Assembly (NCBI GenBank): GCA_964572725.1
Contig: CAZNFW010000006.1
Span: 1 to 64,000, forward strand
Direction of reading: 5' to 3'
From: Rosettibacter sp964572725
Lineage (GTDB): Bacteria; Bacteroidota; Ignavibacteria; Ignavibacteriales; Melioribacteraceae
Length of the DNA: 64,000 nucleotides
In this document: one piece after another, positions 1 through 8,698 of the stretch
Layout of the letters: every line of letters starts with the position of its first letter
How positions within the stretch are numbered: position 1 is the stretch's first letter
Position numbers and translations under genes: made by a program
Notes under the pieces: generated by a model
What the model was told of the DNA's origin: nothing
What the model saw: only the letters and a program-made list of their open reading frames with translations
Database searches by the model: none

Positions 1-110
1 AAAACAAGAAGAAAAAACTTTTTAGGCAGAACAAGATTTAAATAATAGTAAGCTGATTAAATAAACTTATAATAAAAGTTTATCTGAGTCGATCTCCATA
101 TTTTTCGTAA

Positions 111-392
111 TTAATAAGATGATATATTAATATGATTCATTTTTAAAAATCTTTGCATATCCTCAAATATTTCTTTCTCTGAATGGTAATAGATAGTTGA
201 CCACTTTAACCCTATTATAAGAAATATTAACTTCGACGGGGGCGAAGGGAAACCATCAGGCAAACCTTTGTTCCTGTATTTGATTTCATTAAATAAAACA
301 GAGAGTGAGAAAGATTTCACTGAGTTATATAAACTTCTTACTATTTCTAGAAGACCTAACTTCTTAAAAATATTTTTAAACATTCTTTTCAT
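111..392 (-). pseudogene. N-terminal remnant of a class I SAM-dependent methyltransferase
   Basis: The 93-residue product has the N-terminal signature often found just before the Rossmann fold of one class of SAM-dependent methyltransferases: a DG-P-PP patch followed by LIFLIIG and an aromatic-rich segment (residues 45-80). The frame stops at about residue 93, where the glycine-rich SAM motif should begin, and none of the frames beyond the stop shows that motif. A good GGAG ribosome site precedes the ATG, so a short peptide could still be made. I read it as a truncated gene. The family call rests on recalled motif similarity only; a short unrelated protein is possible. Confidence 0.5.
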
Positions 393-564
393 AATTTACT
401 CCAAAGTTTGGCTAAGTCTTAAATTAAATCTGTTAATATTAAACCAAGCTTTCTAAAAAGCTGCTAAAAAAATTATGTATGTTATCATTATAAAAAAGTA
501 AAAGAAGAAAAACATGTAAGTATACTCAAGTTGACCGCCTATTTTTAACAACTCAGCCAAAGCT

Positions 565-611
565 TCAGCCAGAGGCTGATAAACCTATGGCTTAGATCAG
601 CCTCTGGCTGA
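565..611. repeat. Strong 16-bp inverted repeat
   Basis: The arms tcagccagaggctgat (565-580) and atcagcctctggctga (596-611) are perfect reverse complements around a 15-base loop. No T-run follows on either strand, so a simple intrinsic terminator is unlikely. It could be a REP-like element or a processing hairpin. It lies between a gene fragment and the marR terminator. Confidence 0.75.
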
Positions 612-688
612 TTTATTTAGCCGCGAATTTCGCAAATTTTCGCTAATTAGATATTTATACTACAAAAACCATTCGCATCTATTAGTGT

Positions 689-708
689 AACCTGCCGGCA
701 GGCAGGTT
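689..708. repeat. CCTGCC/GGCAGG palindromic repeat, copy 1
   Basis: The arms aacctgcc and ggcaggtt flank a ggca centre. The same CCTGCC...GGCAGG core recurs near 32634 and 40751. Its GC-rich composition stands out against the AT-rich surroundings, and it sits inside a degenerate repeat with attag/ttagcgg flanks. Confidence 0.6.
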
Positions 709-758
709 AGCGGCTTATTTCAAAGAAATTTATATTAATCAGTCAACTTGATTTAGTT

Positions 759-790
759 TAAAAAAAAGAGACAATATAATTGCTGTCTCT
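759..790 (-). terminator. Intrinsic terminator of the yceI-marR operon
   Basis: Read on the minus strand, the arms agagaca (784-790) and tgtctct (767-773) form a 7-bp stem, followed at once by a run of about eight T (complement of 759-766). It lies about 30 bases past the marR stop. Confidence 0.8.
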
Positions 791-822
791 ATCACAAATA
801 AATTCAAATTTTCCAAAAAGTT

Positions 823-1272
823 TTATCCTCTCATCTTATCGAGTAAATCATTAAGTATTTGTGCTTCTTGTTTATTAATATTCTTAAACACTCTGTCAAA
901 TTCAGGATTTAGTTCATCGATTTGAGAAAGTAGCTTTAATCCTTTTTTTGTAATTATGACATCAACTTTTCTCCGGTCGTCACTTGAAATTTTTCTTTCG
1001 ACCAATCCTTTCTTCAGCAGTCTATCAACAAGCCGAGATGCATCCGACATTTTATCGAGCATTCTCTCCTTAAGTAAATTAATGCTTGCAGGTTTAGGAT
1101 ATTGACCACGTAGTATTCTCAATATATTGAACTGGTTGCTTGTTATATCATATTTATCAAATATTTTTTTATTATAATTCATAAGCCAGCTGTGAGTATA
1201 AATTATATTCACAGCTAACTTATGAAATTCATTCCTGAATTTTTTTTGTTTTATTTCTTCTTCAAGTTTCAT
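823..1272 (-). CDS. MarR family transcriptional regulator
   Basis: This 149-residue protein has the MarR winged-helix layout: an N-terminal dimerisation helix, a helix-turn-helix around residues 50-90 (SNQFNILRIL, MSDASRLVDRL) and the basic wing with the conserved DDRRK motif near residue 100. Such proteins are usually dimeric, ligand-responsive repressors. Its ATG shares one base with the stop codon of yceI (TAATG), so the two are translationally coupled and this gene is second in the transcript. A terminator follows. The target and ligand cannot be read from the sequence; autoregulation of the operon is a reasonable guess. Confidence 0.9.
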   Translation of the reverse strand: MKLEEEIKQKKFRNEFHKLAVNIIYTHSWLMNYNKKIFDKYDITSNQFNILRILRGQYPKPASINLLKERMLDKMSDASRLVDRLLKKGLVERKISSDDRRKVDVIITKKGLKLLSQIDELNPEFDRVFKNINKQEAQILNDLLDKMRG

Positions 1273-1850
1273 TATAATTTTACTATTTCAACATCAATAA
1301 TTATATCAACAGTTTCGCCGACTACCGCACCACCTAATTCAAGCAATGCATTCCATTTTAAGCCAAAATCAAAACGATTAACTTGGCCCGAAACTTTGAA
1401 TCCTGCTCTTGTGTTACCCCATGGGTCTTTTACTGTGCCATTATAAGTTACATCAAGTTCTACTTGCTTTGTAATATTTCTGATAGTTAAATCGCCCACA
1501 AGTTTATATTTCTTATTATTAACCTTTTTGAATGATTTACTTACAAAAGTAATTTTTGGAAATTTTTCTGCATTAAAAAAGTCATCTGATTTAAGGTGAG
1601 TATCTCTTTGTTCGTTATCAGTATTAATGCTATTTACATCAATTGTGAAGTTAATCTTAGCATCTGTAAAATCATCTTTTGATGTTTCTACAGTGCCATC
1701 ATAATTTTTAAATTGTCCAGTTACTTCTGAAATAACCATATGAGTAACTTTAAACTGAACCTTTGAATGTGCTTTATCAAAAGTCCATTTTGTTTGAGCC
1801 TGTAAAGCTCCTATGCTTACAATTAATACAAAAAATAACAGCTTTTTCAT
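1272..1850 (-). CDS. YceI family periplasmic lipid-binding-like protein
   Basis: The 192-residue protein starts with a clear signal peptide (MKKLLFFVLIVSIGALQAQ) and continues with the YceI beta-barrel pattern: WTFDKAHSKVQFKVTHM near the start, the FNAEKFPKITFVS segment near residue 90, and a C-terminal GLKWNALLE region. The family binds polyisoprenoid-like lipids in the periplasm, and its true function is often unknown. A ggag site sits just before the ATG. It is the first gene of a two-gene unit with marR, which suggests control by that regulator. Confidence 0.9.
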   Translation of the reverse strand: MKKLLFFVLIVSIGALQAQTKWTFDKAHSKVQFKVTHMVISEVTGQFKNYDGTVETSKDDFTDAKINFTIDVNSINTDNEQRDTHLKSDDFFNAEKFPKITFVSKSFKKVNNKKYKLVGDLTIRNITKQVELDVTYNGTVKDPWGNTRAGFKVSGQVNRFDFGLKWNALLELGGAVVGETVDIIIDVEIVKL

Positions 1851-2124
1851 TTTGGTTCTCCTTTTGTTTAGTGAAAATTAATTTATTACTAATTATTACA
1901 AATGTTATAACATATATTCTTTTTGATAAGTTCATTCTTTTTGCTTGTTGTTATATTTTTTTCATTTTCTAAAATTGAGAAATGGATAATACTGATTAGA
2001 GATAATATTCAGAGTGAGAGCAATAGTAAGAGCAAAAGTGGGGATAAGGAATATATTTTAGTAAGAATATTATTGCAGGATTTTGACTTTTGAGAACAGT
2101 TTATAAAATTTTTCTGCTGATGAT

Positions 2125-2808
2125 TTATAAACCTAAAAATTCAATAGCCATTCCGCTGATTAATATTACTAAACCGGCAATTGCATGAGAATATTTCTCC
2201 CAGCTTTTTAATTTGATAAACTGAGTTCCATAATACATCGAAGCAACAATAAATAACATTGTTCCTACCGTAGTAATCATAAAAATAATTGTTATCATTA
2301 AAATTGCATAAATATTTTTTTGCACTGTAGGATATAATAATAAAGGAATTAAACTCTCACACGGACCAAAAATAAAAATGATGAACAATACCCATGTAGT
2401 GATATTCTTTTTCTCTTCATTATCTCCATCAGTTAAATTATCGTGCTCGTGAATTTGGTTATGAATATGTAAATGAGTTTTATTGCTCCATGCTTTTTTT
2501 AGTCCCCACAAAAAATAAATTAAACCGAAACTAATCAACAACCATGCAGCAATTTCTCCTCTTACAGAATTAACTAATTCAAGTTGATTAAGTGCAACAC
2601 CAAAAATTATTCCTATAAATCCAATAAAAACAGAACTTAAAATGTGACAAATGCCGCACAACGAAGTTATTAACAATGTTTTTTGTATTGTCCATTTACG
2701 TGCATGTGCAATAGCAAAAAAAGGAAGATAATGATCTGGTCCTAATACTGTATGAACAAAACCAATTAATGCTGCAGAAAATGAAAGGAGTAATATTGAT
2801 TCGTGCAT
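2125..2808 (-). CDS. Nickel permease-like membrane protein (NicO/UreH/HupE-type)
   Basis: The protein has about six membrane segments. An H-x5-D-H motif in the first (HTVLGPDH) resembles the metal-binding signature of HupE/UreH-type nickel permeases, and a His-rich loop (HLHIHNQIHEHD) lies near residues 112-123. Databases may label relatives TauE/SafE or UreH-like. I chose the ATG at 2808 because agagggg lies 5 bases upstream; an in-frame start nine codons earlier lacks that support. It diverges from hypA with about 150 bases between them, so nickel supply for the NiFe hydrogenase is the likely role. That is inference from motif and context. Confidence 0.7.
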   Translation of the reverse strand: MHESILLLSFSAALIGFVHTVLGPDHYLPFFAIAHARKWTIQKTLLITSLCGICHILSSVFIGFIGIIFGVALNQLELVNSVRGEIAAWLLISFGLIYFLWGLKKAWSNKTHLHIHNQIHEHDNLTDGDNEEKKNITTWVLFIIFIFGPCESLIPLLLYPTVQKNIYAILMITIIFMITTVGTMLFIVASMYYGTQFIKLKSWEKYSHAIAGLVILISGMAIEFLGL

Positions 2809-2958
2809 AATTACCCCTCTGTTATAATGATACAATTAGTCGTTTATAATTATCTATATACTAAATAATACAATATTATCTTTGATTTAAAATTCATATA
2901 TTGATGCAAGAATTGTTACCTATTCTTAGCAAAAATAAAAAATAAAAGTGCAATTACA

Positions 2959-3312
2959 ATGCATGAACTAAGCATTGCTCAGGAAATAATTAACATATCG
3001 GCACAATATCTTCCACCTGATAAAAATATTTCTGTTAAAGCTGTAAAACTTAAAATCGGCAAAATGAGTAATGTCTTTGTTGACTCACTAAATTTTTGTT
3101 TTGAATTACTATCAGAAAATACACCATTGAAAAATGCTGCGCTTAAAATACAGATTGTTCCAGTTGTAGTAAAATGCAATGATTGTTTTATGGAAAATGA
3201 AATTACTGATGATTTAATTTATTGCCCGAATTGCAATTCTCTCAATGTTAAAATAAAATGCGGTAATGAACTTGATATTGAAGAGTTGGAAATAGAAGAA
3301 TCACAGGAGTAA
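2959..3312 (+). CDS. hypA: Hydrogenase nickel insertion protein HypA
   Basis: The 117-residue protein has the family's N-terminus MHELSIAQEI, where Met1/His2/Glu3 bind nickel. It has a structural zinc site made by Cys73, Cys76, Cys89 and Cys92 (CNDC and CPNC). HypA works with HypB to deliver Ni into the hydrogenase large subunit in the cytoplasm. It is the first gene of a tightly packed hyp operon; hypB begins six bases after its stop. Length is normal. Confidence 0.95.
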   Translation: MHELSIAQEIINISAQYLPPDKNISVKAVKLKIGKMSNVFVDSLNFCFELLSENTPLKNAALKIQIVPVVVKCNDCFMENEITDDLIYCPNCNSLNVKIKCGNELDIEELEIEESQE

Positions 3313-3317
3313 GCAAA

Positions 3318-3971
3318 ATGAGTATAATAACAATCGAAAGAAAAATTCTCGAAAAAAATGATGCCGTTGCTGAATTCAATAGAAATAATTTTAAAGAGAA
3401 AAAAATATTTGCGGTAAATTTGCTCAGCTCCCCCGGTTCGGGCAAAACAAGCATTTTAGAAAAAATAATCGAATCGCTGAAAAATAAAGTAATTATAGGA
3501 GTGATTGAAGGAGACATTCAAACAAAAATTGATGCCGAGAGAATTGAAAAATATGGAATTCCTGTAGCACAAATAATAACAAATGGTGCTTGTCATCTCG
3601 ATGCTATATTGATACGAGATGCCTTTTCACAGTTAAATAATAAACAAATCAATTTATTATTTATAGAAAATGTAGGAAATCTTGTTTGTCCGGCTACCTT
3701 TGATCTTGGAGAAAATATAAAAATTGTAATTGTCAGCACTACTGAAGGCGACGATAAACCATTAAAGTATCCAATGGCTTTTCGAAAAGCTGATGCTATG
3801 ATAATCAATAAAGTAGATTTAATTCCTTACTTAAGTTCTTCAGTAGAAATACTCAAAAACAACGCACTGAAAATTAATCCTAACTTAAAAATATTCGAGA
3901 CTTCCTGTACAAAAAATATAGGCATCGACAAATTATGTGAATGGTTACTCGATAATATAAATAATCAGTGA
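3318..3971 (+). CDS. hypB: Hydrogenase maturation GTPase HypB
   Basis: HypB is a GTPase that powers nickel delivery by HypA. The G-domain is complete: P-loop SSPGSGKTS at residues 37-45, the metal-site motif NGACHLDA (Cys92, His93), and the guanine-specificity motif NKVDL. The His-rich nickel-storage stretch and the N-terminal CxxCGC motif of some HypBs are absent, so this is the minimal form. Its stop overlaps the GTG start of hypF. Confidence 0.95.
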   Translation: MSIITIERKILEKNDAVAEFNRNNFKEKKIFAVNLLSSPGSGKTSILEKIIESLKNKVIIGVIEGDIQTKIDAERIEKYGIPVAQIITNGACHLDAILIRDAFSQLNNKQINLLFIENVGNLVCPATFDLGENIKIVIVSTTEGDDKPLKYPMAFRKADAMIINKVDLIPYLSSSVEILKNNALKINPNLKIFETSCTKNIGIDKLCEWLLDNINNQ

Positions 3972-6313
3972 AAACACGCTATAAAATTGAAATCAGAGGC
4001 AATGTTCAAGGTGTTGGATTCAGACCTTTTATTTACAGACTTGCCTCGAAATTAAACTTAGGTGGATATGTCTGCAATACACCGATGGGAGTACTTATCG
4101 ATGCTGAAGGAGAAGAAAATTCTATCCAGGAATTTTTATTATCTATCGAAACTGAAAAACCAAAAATCGCATTCATAGCAGGGCTTGAATATACTGTATT
4201 AGATACAATTGGCTACTCAGATTTTCAAATTATTAACAGCCAGATTGAAGGTGAGCAACTTACTATAATCCCTCCTGATATTGCTGTTTGTAATGATTGC
4301 CTAAAAGAAATGTATGACAAAACTAATCGCAGGTATTTATACCCGTTTATAAATTGCACAAACTGTGGACCTCGTTATTCAATAATAGAATCTCTTCCGT
4401 ATGATCGACTCAATACATCAATGAAAATTTTTAATATGTGCAGTGAGTGCAGGGAAGAATATGAAGACCCGTCAAATCGAAGATTTCATGCTCAACCTAT
4501 CGCATGTCCAAAGTGCGGACCGCAAATTCAATTATGGAATAATAATGGGCATTGTTTAATTTCTCAGCTTGATGTAATCGATTATGCGGCTGAATTAATC
4601 AGGGAAGGAATGATTATAGCCCTAAAAGGAATTGGAGGTTATCAATTAATAGTTGATGCATCAAATTCAGAAGCAATTAAAAAACTGCGCATTCGAAAGC
4701 ATCGCAGTGAGAAACCTTTTGCTCTTATGTTCCCTAATATTGAAACTGTAGAAGATATTTGTTACGTATCTACTTTAGAAAAAAGAGCACTATTATCAAA
4801 TGAAAGTCCAATTGTTTTATTAAAAAAAAGAAATTATAAACATAACATCATCTCTGAAGAATGCGCTCCCGGCAATCCTTACCTTGGTATAATGCTGCCT
4901 TACTCGCCTCTTCATCATTTGCTGATGAACAAACTTCAAAGACCAATTGTAGCTACAAGTGGAAATTTATCGGAAGAACCAATTTGTATTAATGAAGAAG
5001 ATGCATTTATCAGACTAAAAAACATCGCAGATTATTTTGTAGTCCATAACAGACCAATAGTAAGACATGTTGACGATTCCATTGTAAGAATAATAAATAA
5101 TAGACAGGTAATATTAAGAAGAGCACGCGGGTATGCTCCATTCCCAATTATTTTACGGAAAAATGATTTAATGGACCAAGATATATTAGCACTGGGTTCA
5201 CACATTAAAAATTCTATTGCCTTAAGAAAGAAAGACTTCATTATCATTAGTCAGCATATTGGCGACTTAACAACGAAAGAATCTTACAAAGCATTTGTTA
5301 ATACAATCAACGACTTATCGAAATTAAATAAATTATCATCATCTTTAATATTATGCGATTTACATCCCGAATATATATCAACAAAACATGCGGATTCATT
5401 AAACAACAATGTTATACGGATTCAACATCATTATGCTCATATTGCTGCGTGCCGTCTTGAAAATGAAGTTGAAGACGAGGCATTAGGTGTCAGCTGGGAT
5501 GGAACCGGCTATGGCTTAGATGGAAATATTTGGGGCGGAGAATTTTTCCTTACCAACGAACAAACTGTAAATCATATAGGACAATTTAAAACTTTTCCAT
5601 TGCCCGGCGGCGAACTTGCCGTTCGTGAACCTCGCAGATGTCTTGCCGGAATTATCTTGGAAATATTCAATTACAGATTAAGCAAGGCAGCATTCGACAT
5701 CTTAAAAAATTCTTTTTCATATAACGAATTAAAAATTATCCGGCAATCAATTTTAAATAAAATTAATGCACCATTAACATCGAGTGTCGGCAGGTTATTC
5801 GATTCAATTTCTTCTTTGCTGAATGTCTGTCACTTTTCTACTTACGAAGGACAGGCAGCGATGATGCTCGAATATATTGCAGATGAGAATACAAAAGATT
5901 ATTACAATTATTCTATTTATTATAAAGATAAAATTATAGTCGATTGGAAACCAATATTAATTGGAATTATTAAAGATATAAAAAGGCATTCACACCATTC
6001 TATTATTGCTGGAAAATTTCATAATACTCTATCGTATATAATTTTAAGTGTTGCAAAGATTACAAAATCATCAAAAGTTTTACTAAGCGGTGGTTGTTTC
6101 CAAAATAAGTTGTTGACAGAAAAAACCACGGCACTGCTTAATGAAAACAATATAAAAGTATATTGTCACCAAAAAATTCCTCCAAACGACGGAGGAATTT
6201 CTGCTGGTCAAATAGCAGCTTATTTGTTTACTAAAGGTGAGGTATCAACTAATTCAGTTTCTTATAAAAATTTAAAGAGGAGTACAAATTATGTGCTTAG
6301 CAATTCCAGGTAA
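3968..6313 (+). CDS. hypF: Carbamoyltransferase HypF
   Basis: HypF makes the thiocarboxamide on HypE from carbamoyl phosphate and ATP, the source of the cyanide ligands. The 781-residue protein has the full layout: an acylphosphatase domain (VQGVGFRPFIYRLA near residue 16), two zinc-finger-like Cys pairs (CNDC/CTNCGPRYS and CSEC/CPKCGP), a YrdC-like domain (about 200-390) and a Kae1-like C-terminal domain (SWDGTGYGLDG, HHYAHIAAC, SGGCFQN, NDGGISAGQ). It starts at GTG 3968, sharing GTGA with the end of hypB. The end overlaps hypC by 23 bases. Confidence 0.95.
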   Translation: MKTRYKIEIRGNVQGVGFRPFIYRLASKLNLGGYVCNTPMGVLIDAEGEENSIQEFLLSIETEKPKIAFIAGLEYTVLDTIGYSDFQIINSQIEGEQLTIIPPDIAVCNDCLKEMYDKTNRRYLYPFINCTNCGPRYSIIESLPYDRLNTSMKIFNMCSECREEYEDPSNRRFHAQPIACPKCGPQIQLWNNNGHCLISQLDVIDYAAELIREGMIIALKGIGGYQLIVDASNSEAIKKLRIRKHRSEKPFALMFPNIETVEDICYVSTLEKRALLSNESPIVLLKKRNYKHNIISEECAPGNPYLGIMLPYSPLHHLLMNKLQRPIVATSGNLSEEPICINEEDAFIRLKNIADYFVVHNRPIVRHVDDSIVRIINNRQVILRRARGYAPFPIILRKNDLMDQDILALGSHIKNSIALRKKDFIIISQHIGDLTTKESYKAFVNTINDLSKLNKLSSSLILCDLHPEYISTKHADSLNNNVIRIQHHYAHIAACRLENEVEDEALGVSWDGTGYGLDGNIWGGEFFLTNEQTVNHIGQFKTFPLPGGELAVREPRRCLAGIILEIFNYRLSKAAFDILKNSFSYNELKIIRQSILNKINAPLTSSVGRLFDSISSLLNVCHFSTYEGQAAMMLEYIADENTKDYYNYSIYYKDKIIVDWKPILIGIIKDIKRHSHHSIIAGKFHNTLSYIILSVAKITKSSKVLLSGGCFQNKLLTEKTTALLNENNIKVYCHQKIPPNDGGISAGQIAAYLFTKGEVSTNSVSYKNLKRSTNYVLSNSR

Positions 6314-6527
6314 AATAATTTCTATTGATTCTTCTAATCCTTTTTATAAAACTGCAAAAGTTGATTTTGGAGGCTCAATACGAGAGGTATGTACAGATTG
6401 GATACCGGATATTAAAGTTGGCGAATATGTTTTAGTACATGTTGGTTATGCATTAAATAAAATAGACGAAAAAGAGGCAGAAGAAATTTTAATGATGATA
6501 AAAAATATAGAAGATAATCAAAGATGA
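6291..6527 (+). CDS. hypC: Hydrogenase assembly chaperone HypC
   Basis: The 78-residue protein begins MCLAIPGKI, where Cys2 carries the Fe(CN)2CO intermediate, and has the usual VDFGG and VGEYVLVHVGYA segments. It partners with HypD during iron-centre assembly and then with the large subunit. A gaggag ribosome site lies inside the end of hypF, which it overlaps. The stop shares ATGA with the hypD start. Confidence 0.95.
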   Translation: MCLAIPGKIISIDSSNPFYKTAKVDFGGSIREVCTDWIPDIKVGEYVLVHVGYALNKIDEKEAEEILMMIKNIEDNQR

Positions 6528-7648
6528 AGTACATCGATGAATATCGGAATGCAAAAGATGCTGAAAGAATAGCAAAAGAAATAAATAGAATTATAAAGCA
6601 TCGATGGCAAATAATGGAAATCTGCGGAGGTCAAACACATACAATATTAAAGTACAAACTCGAAGAACTTTTACCGCAGCAGATTACTTTAATTCATGGC
6701 CCGGGCTGCCCTGTTTGTGTTACGTCAATTGATTTTATTGATAAAGCAATAACCATTGCATTTAATGATAATGTAATTTTAACATCCTATGGTGATATGC
6801 TTCGAGTGCCGGGTTCAAAATATAATCTTTTGTACGCCAAAGCTTTAGGTGCTAATATAAGAACAGTTTATTCACCGATTGAATCAGTAAGACTTGCTCA
6901 AAAAAATCCTGACAAAAAAATAGTCTTTTTTGCAATCGGTTTTGAAACAACTGCGCCAGCTACTGCAAGTTCTGTTCTGGAAGCTAAAAGACTCGGATTA
7001 AAAAACTACTCTATTCTTTGTGCACATGTATTAGTTCCGCCGGCAATTGAATTGCTGCTTCAATCTCAGTTGACAAGTATAAATGGTATTCTTGCTGCCG
7101 GTCACGTCTGTACAGTGATGGGTTATAAAGAATATTTACCAATCGCAAAAAAATATAAAGTTCCTATTGTTGTTACCGGATTTGAACCCAATGATATTCT
7201 TTTAGGAATTCTAATGGCAGTCAGACAATTAGAAGAAGGCAGATATGAAGTAGAAAACCAATACAGCCGTGCAGTTAAAGAGAATGGAAATTTGAATGCA
7301 CAAAAAATAATGTACGAAGTATTTGAAGTTACAGATTGTAATTGGCGGGGAATTGGGTTGATTAAAAATAGTGGATTAAAATTAAGGAAAGAATATTCAG
7401 ACTATGATGCAGAAAAAATATTTTGTATAAATTCAGTTCAGTCGTATCAAGAAAATGATTGCATTGCCGGATTAATACTTCAGGGTATTAAAAAGCCATA
7501 TGAATGCAGCCAATTCAATAAAAAATGTAATCCTGATAATCCATTGGGTGCGCCTATGGTTTCATCAGAAGGGGCCTGCTCGGCTTATTATCGTTATAAT
7601 TCAATTAACAAATTTATAAACAAAGATGAACGACAAATTAAACATTAA
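6524..7648 (+). CDS. hypD: Fe-S maturation protein HypD
   Basis: HypD is the scaffold, with HypC, on which the Fe(CN)2CO moiety is built. Key residues are present: CGGQTH (Cys34), HGPGCPVC (Cys62, Cys65), FAIGFETTAP, and the C-terminal cysteine set for the [4Fe-4S] cluster (CIAGL, YECSQFNKKC, SEGACSAYY). At 374 residues it is a normal length. It overlaps hypC by 4 bases and hypE by 23 bases, so the whole set is translationally coupled. Confidence 0.95.
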   Translation: MKYIDEYRNAKDAERIAKEINRIIKHRWQIMEICGGQTHTILKYKLEELLPQQITLIHGPGCPVCVTSIDFIDKAITIAFNDNVILTSYGDMLRVPGSKYNLLYAKALGANIRTVYSPIESVRLAQKNPDKKIVFFAIGFETTAPATASSVLEAKRLGLKNYSILCAHVLVPPAIELLLQSQLTSINGILAAGHVCTVMGYKEYLPIAKKYKVPIVVTGFEPNDILLGILMAVRQLEEGRYEVENQYSRAVKENGNLNAQKIMYEVFEVTDCNWRGIGLIKNSGLKLRKEYSDYDAEKIFCINSVQSYQENDCIAGLILQGIKKPYECSQFNKKCNPDNPLGAPMVSSEGACSAYYRYNSINKFINKDERQIKH

Positions 7649-8681
7649 TTTTAACTGTCCTGTTCAAAGCAATGAATACGATAAAATTCTGATGGCTCAT
7701 GGCGGAGGGGGAACTTACAGCAAAAAATTATTAGAGCAATTTATTTATCCGCTGTTTGATAACAATATTTTATCTCAAAGGCACGACAGCGGTATTTTTG
7801 AAATATCAAAATCAAAATTTGCTTTTACAACAGATTCATTTGTTGTAAGCCCTATCTTTTTCCCCGGCGGGGATATTGGTAAACTTGCAATTAACGGAAC
7901 TATAAATGATTTATCTGTTGCCGGTGCCAAACCATTATTCATTTCACTTTCTTTTATTATTGAAGAAGGCTTTCCAATAGAAGATTTTCAAAAAATACTT
8001 TTATCTATTAAATCTGCTACAGAAAAAGCAAACGTAAAAATTATAACCGGTGACACAAAAGTAGTTGAAAAAGGAAGCTGCGATAAAATTTTTATCAATA
8101 CATCGGGAATTGGAATAATTGAAAATGGAGTTGATATAAGCCTAGCAAAATGCAAAGTTGGAGATAAAATAATTTTAAGCGGCGGCATAGCCGAACATGG
8201 AATTGCAATCTTAACATCAAGAAATAATTTTGAAATAGAAACGAAAATAGAAAGCGATACTTCTCCATTAAATCATTTAGTAGAAAAAATTCTCAGGGTA
8301 AGTAAAAACATTCATATGATGCGAGACCCCACAAGAGGAGGTTTGTCAAGCTGTTTGAATGAAATCGCTCAAACTGCATCGGTTAGCATGTTAATTTATG
8401 AAGATAAAATTCCAGTAAAAGAAGAAGTAAGAAGCATATGTGAATTACTCGGATTGGATCCGCTTTATATAGCAAACGAAGGAAAAATTATCGTCATAGT
8501 TGACCCTGATGATGCAAATTCAGTTTTACAAACTATGAGGCAAGACCCACTCGGGCAAGACGCACAAATTATTGGTGAAATTATTGAAGACAATTCAAAT
8601 TTAGTTTTTATGAAAACAATTATCGGAACGACTCGAATTGTGGATATGATTTCAGGCGAACAATTGCCAAGAATTTGTTGA
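7626..8681 (+). CDS. hypE: Hydrogenase maturation protein HypE
   Basis: HypE dehydrates its C-terminal thiocarboxamide to thiocyanate in an ATP-dependent step. The 351-residue protein has the PurM-like ATPase features (MAHGGGGTYS, DSFVVSPIFFPGGDIG, NGTINDL, MRDPTRGGL) and ends in PRIC, so the reactive Cys351 is the last residue. It overlaps hypD and touches the activator gene that follows. Confidence 0.95.
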   Translation: MNDKLNINFNCPVQSNEYDKILMAHGGGGTYSKKLLEQFIYPLFDNNILSQRHDSGIFEISKSKFAFTTDSFVVSPIFFPGGDIGKLAINGTINDLSVAGAKPLFISLSFIIEEGFPIEDFQKILLSIKSATEKANVKIITGDTKVVEKGSCDKIFINTSGIGIIENGVDISLAKCKVGDKIILSGGIAEHGIAILTSRNNFEIETKIESDTSPLNHLVEKILRVSKNIHMMRDPTRGGLSSCLNEIAQTASVSMLIYEDKIPVKEEVRSICELLGLDPLYIANEGKIIVIVDPDDANSVLQTMRQDPLGQDAQIIGEIIEDNSNLVFMKTIIGTTRIVDMISGEQLPRIC

Positions 8682-8698
8682 TAAAAAATTTTATTAAA

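Larger units (their letters stand above)
393..822. other. Intergenic region with hairpins and degenerate repeats
   Basis: No gene is supported here. The stretch holds a 16-bp perfect inverted repeat (565-611), an AT-rich segment with gcgaa/ttcgc/ctaatta words (about 620-690) typical of decayed intergenic repeats, a CCTGCC/GGCAGG palindrome (689-708), and the terminator of the marR gene (759-790). A weaker relative of the 620-675 segment, sharing acaaaaacca, lies near 9690-9755. Confidence 0.6.

Noticed and set aside
268..456. Plus-strand 62-codon frame
   Set aside because: It lies opposite the methyltransferase remnant, has no ribosome site and a low-complexity Leu/Ile composition.
2809..2958. 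Sigma-54 promoter between the permease and hypA
   Set aside because: A tgcaa...tacc phrase has the wrong spacing and lacks the GG/GC pattern on either strand.
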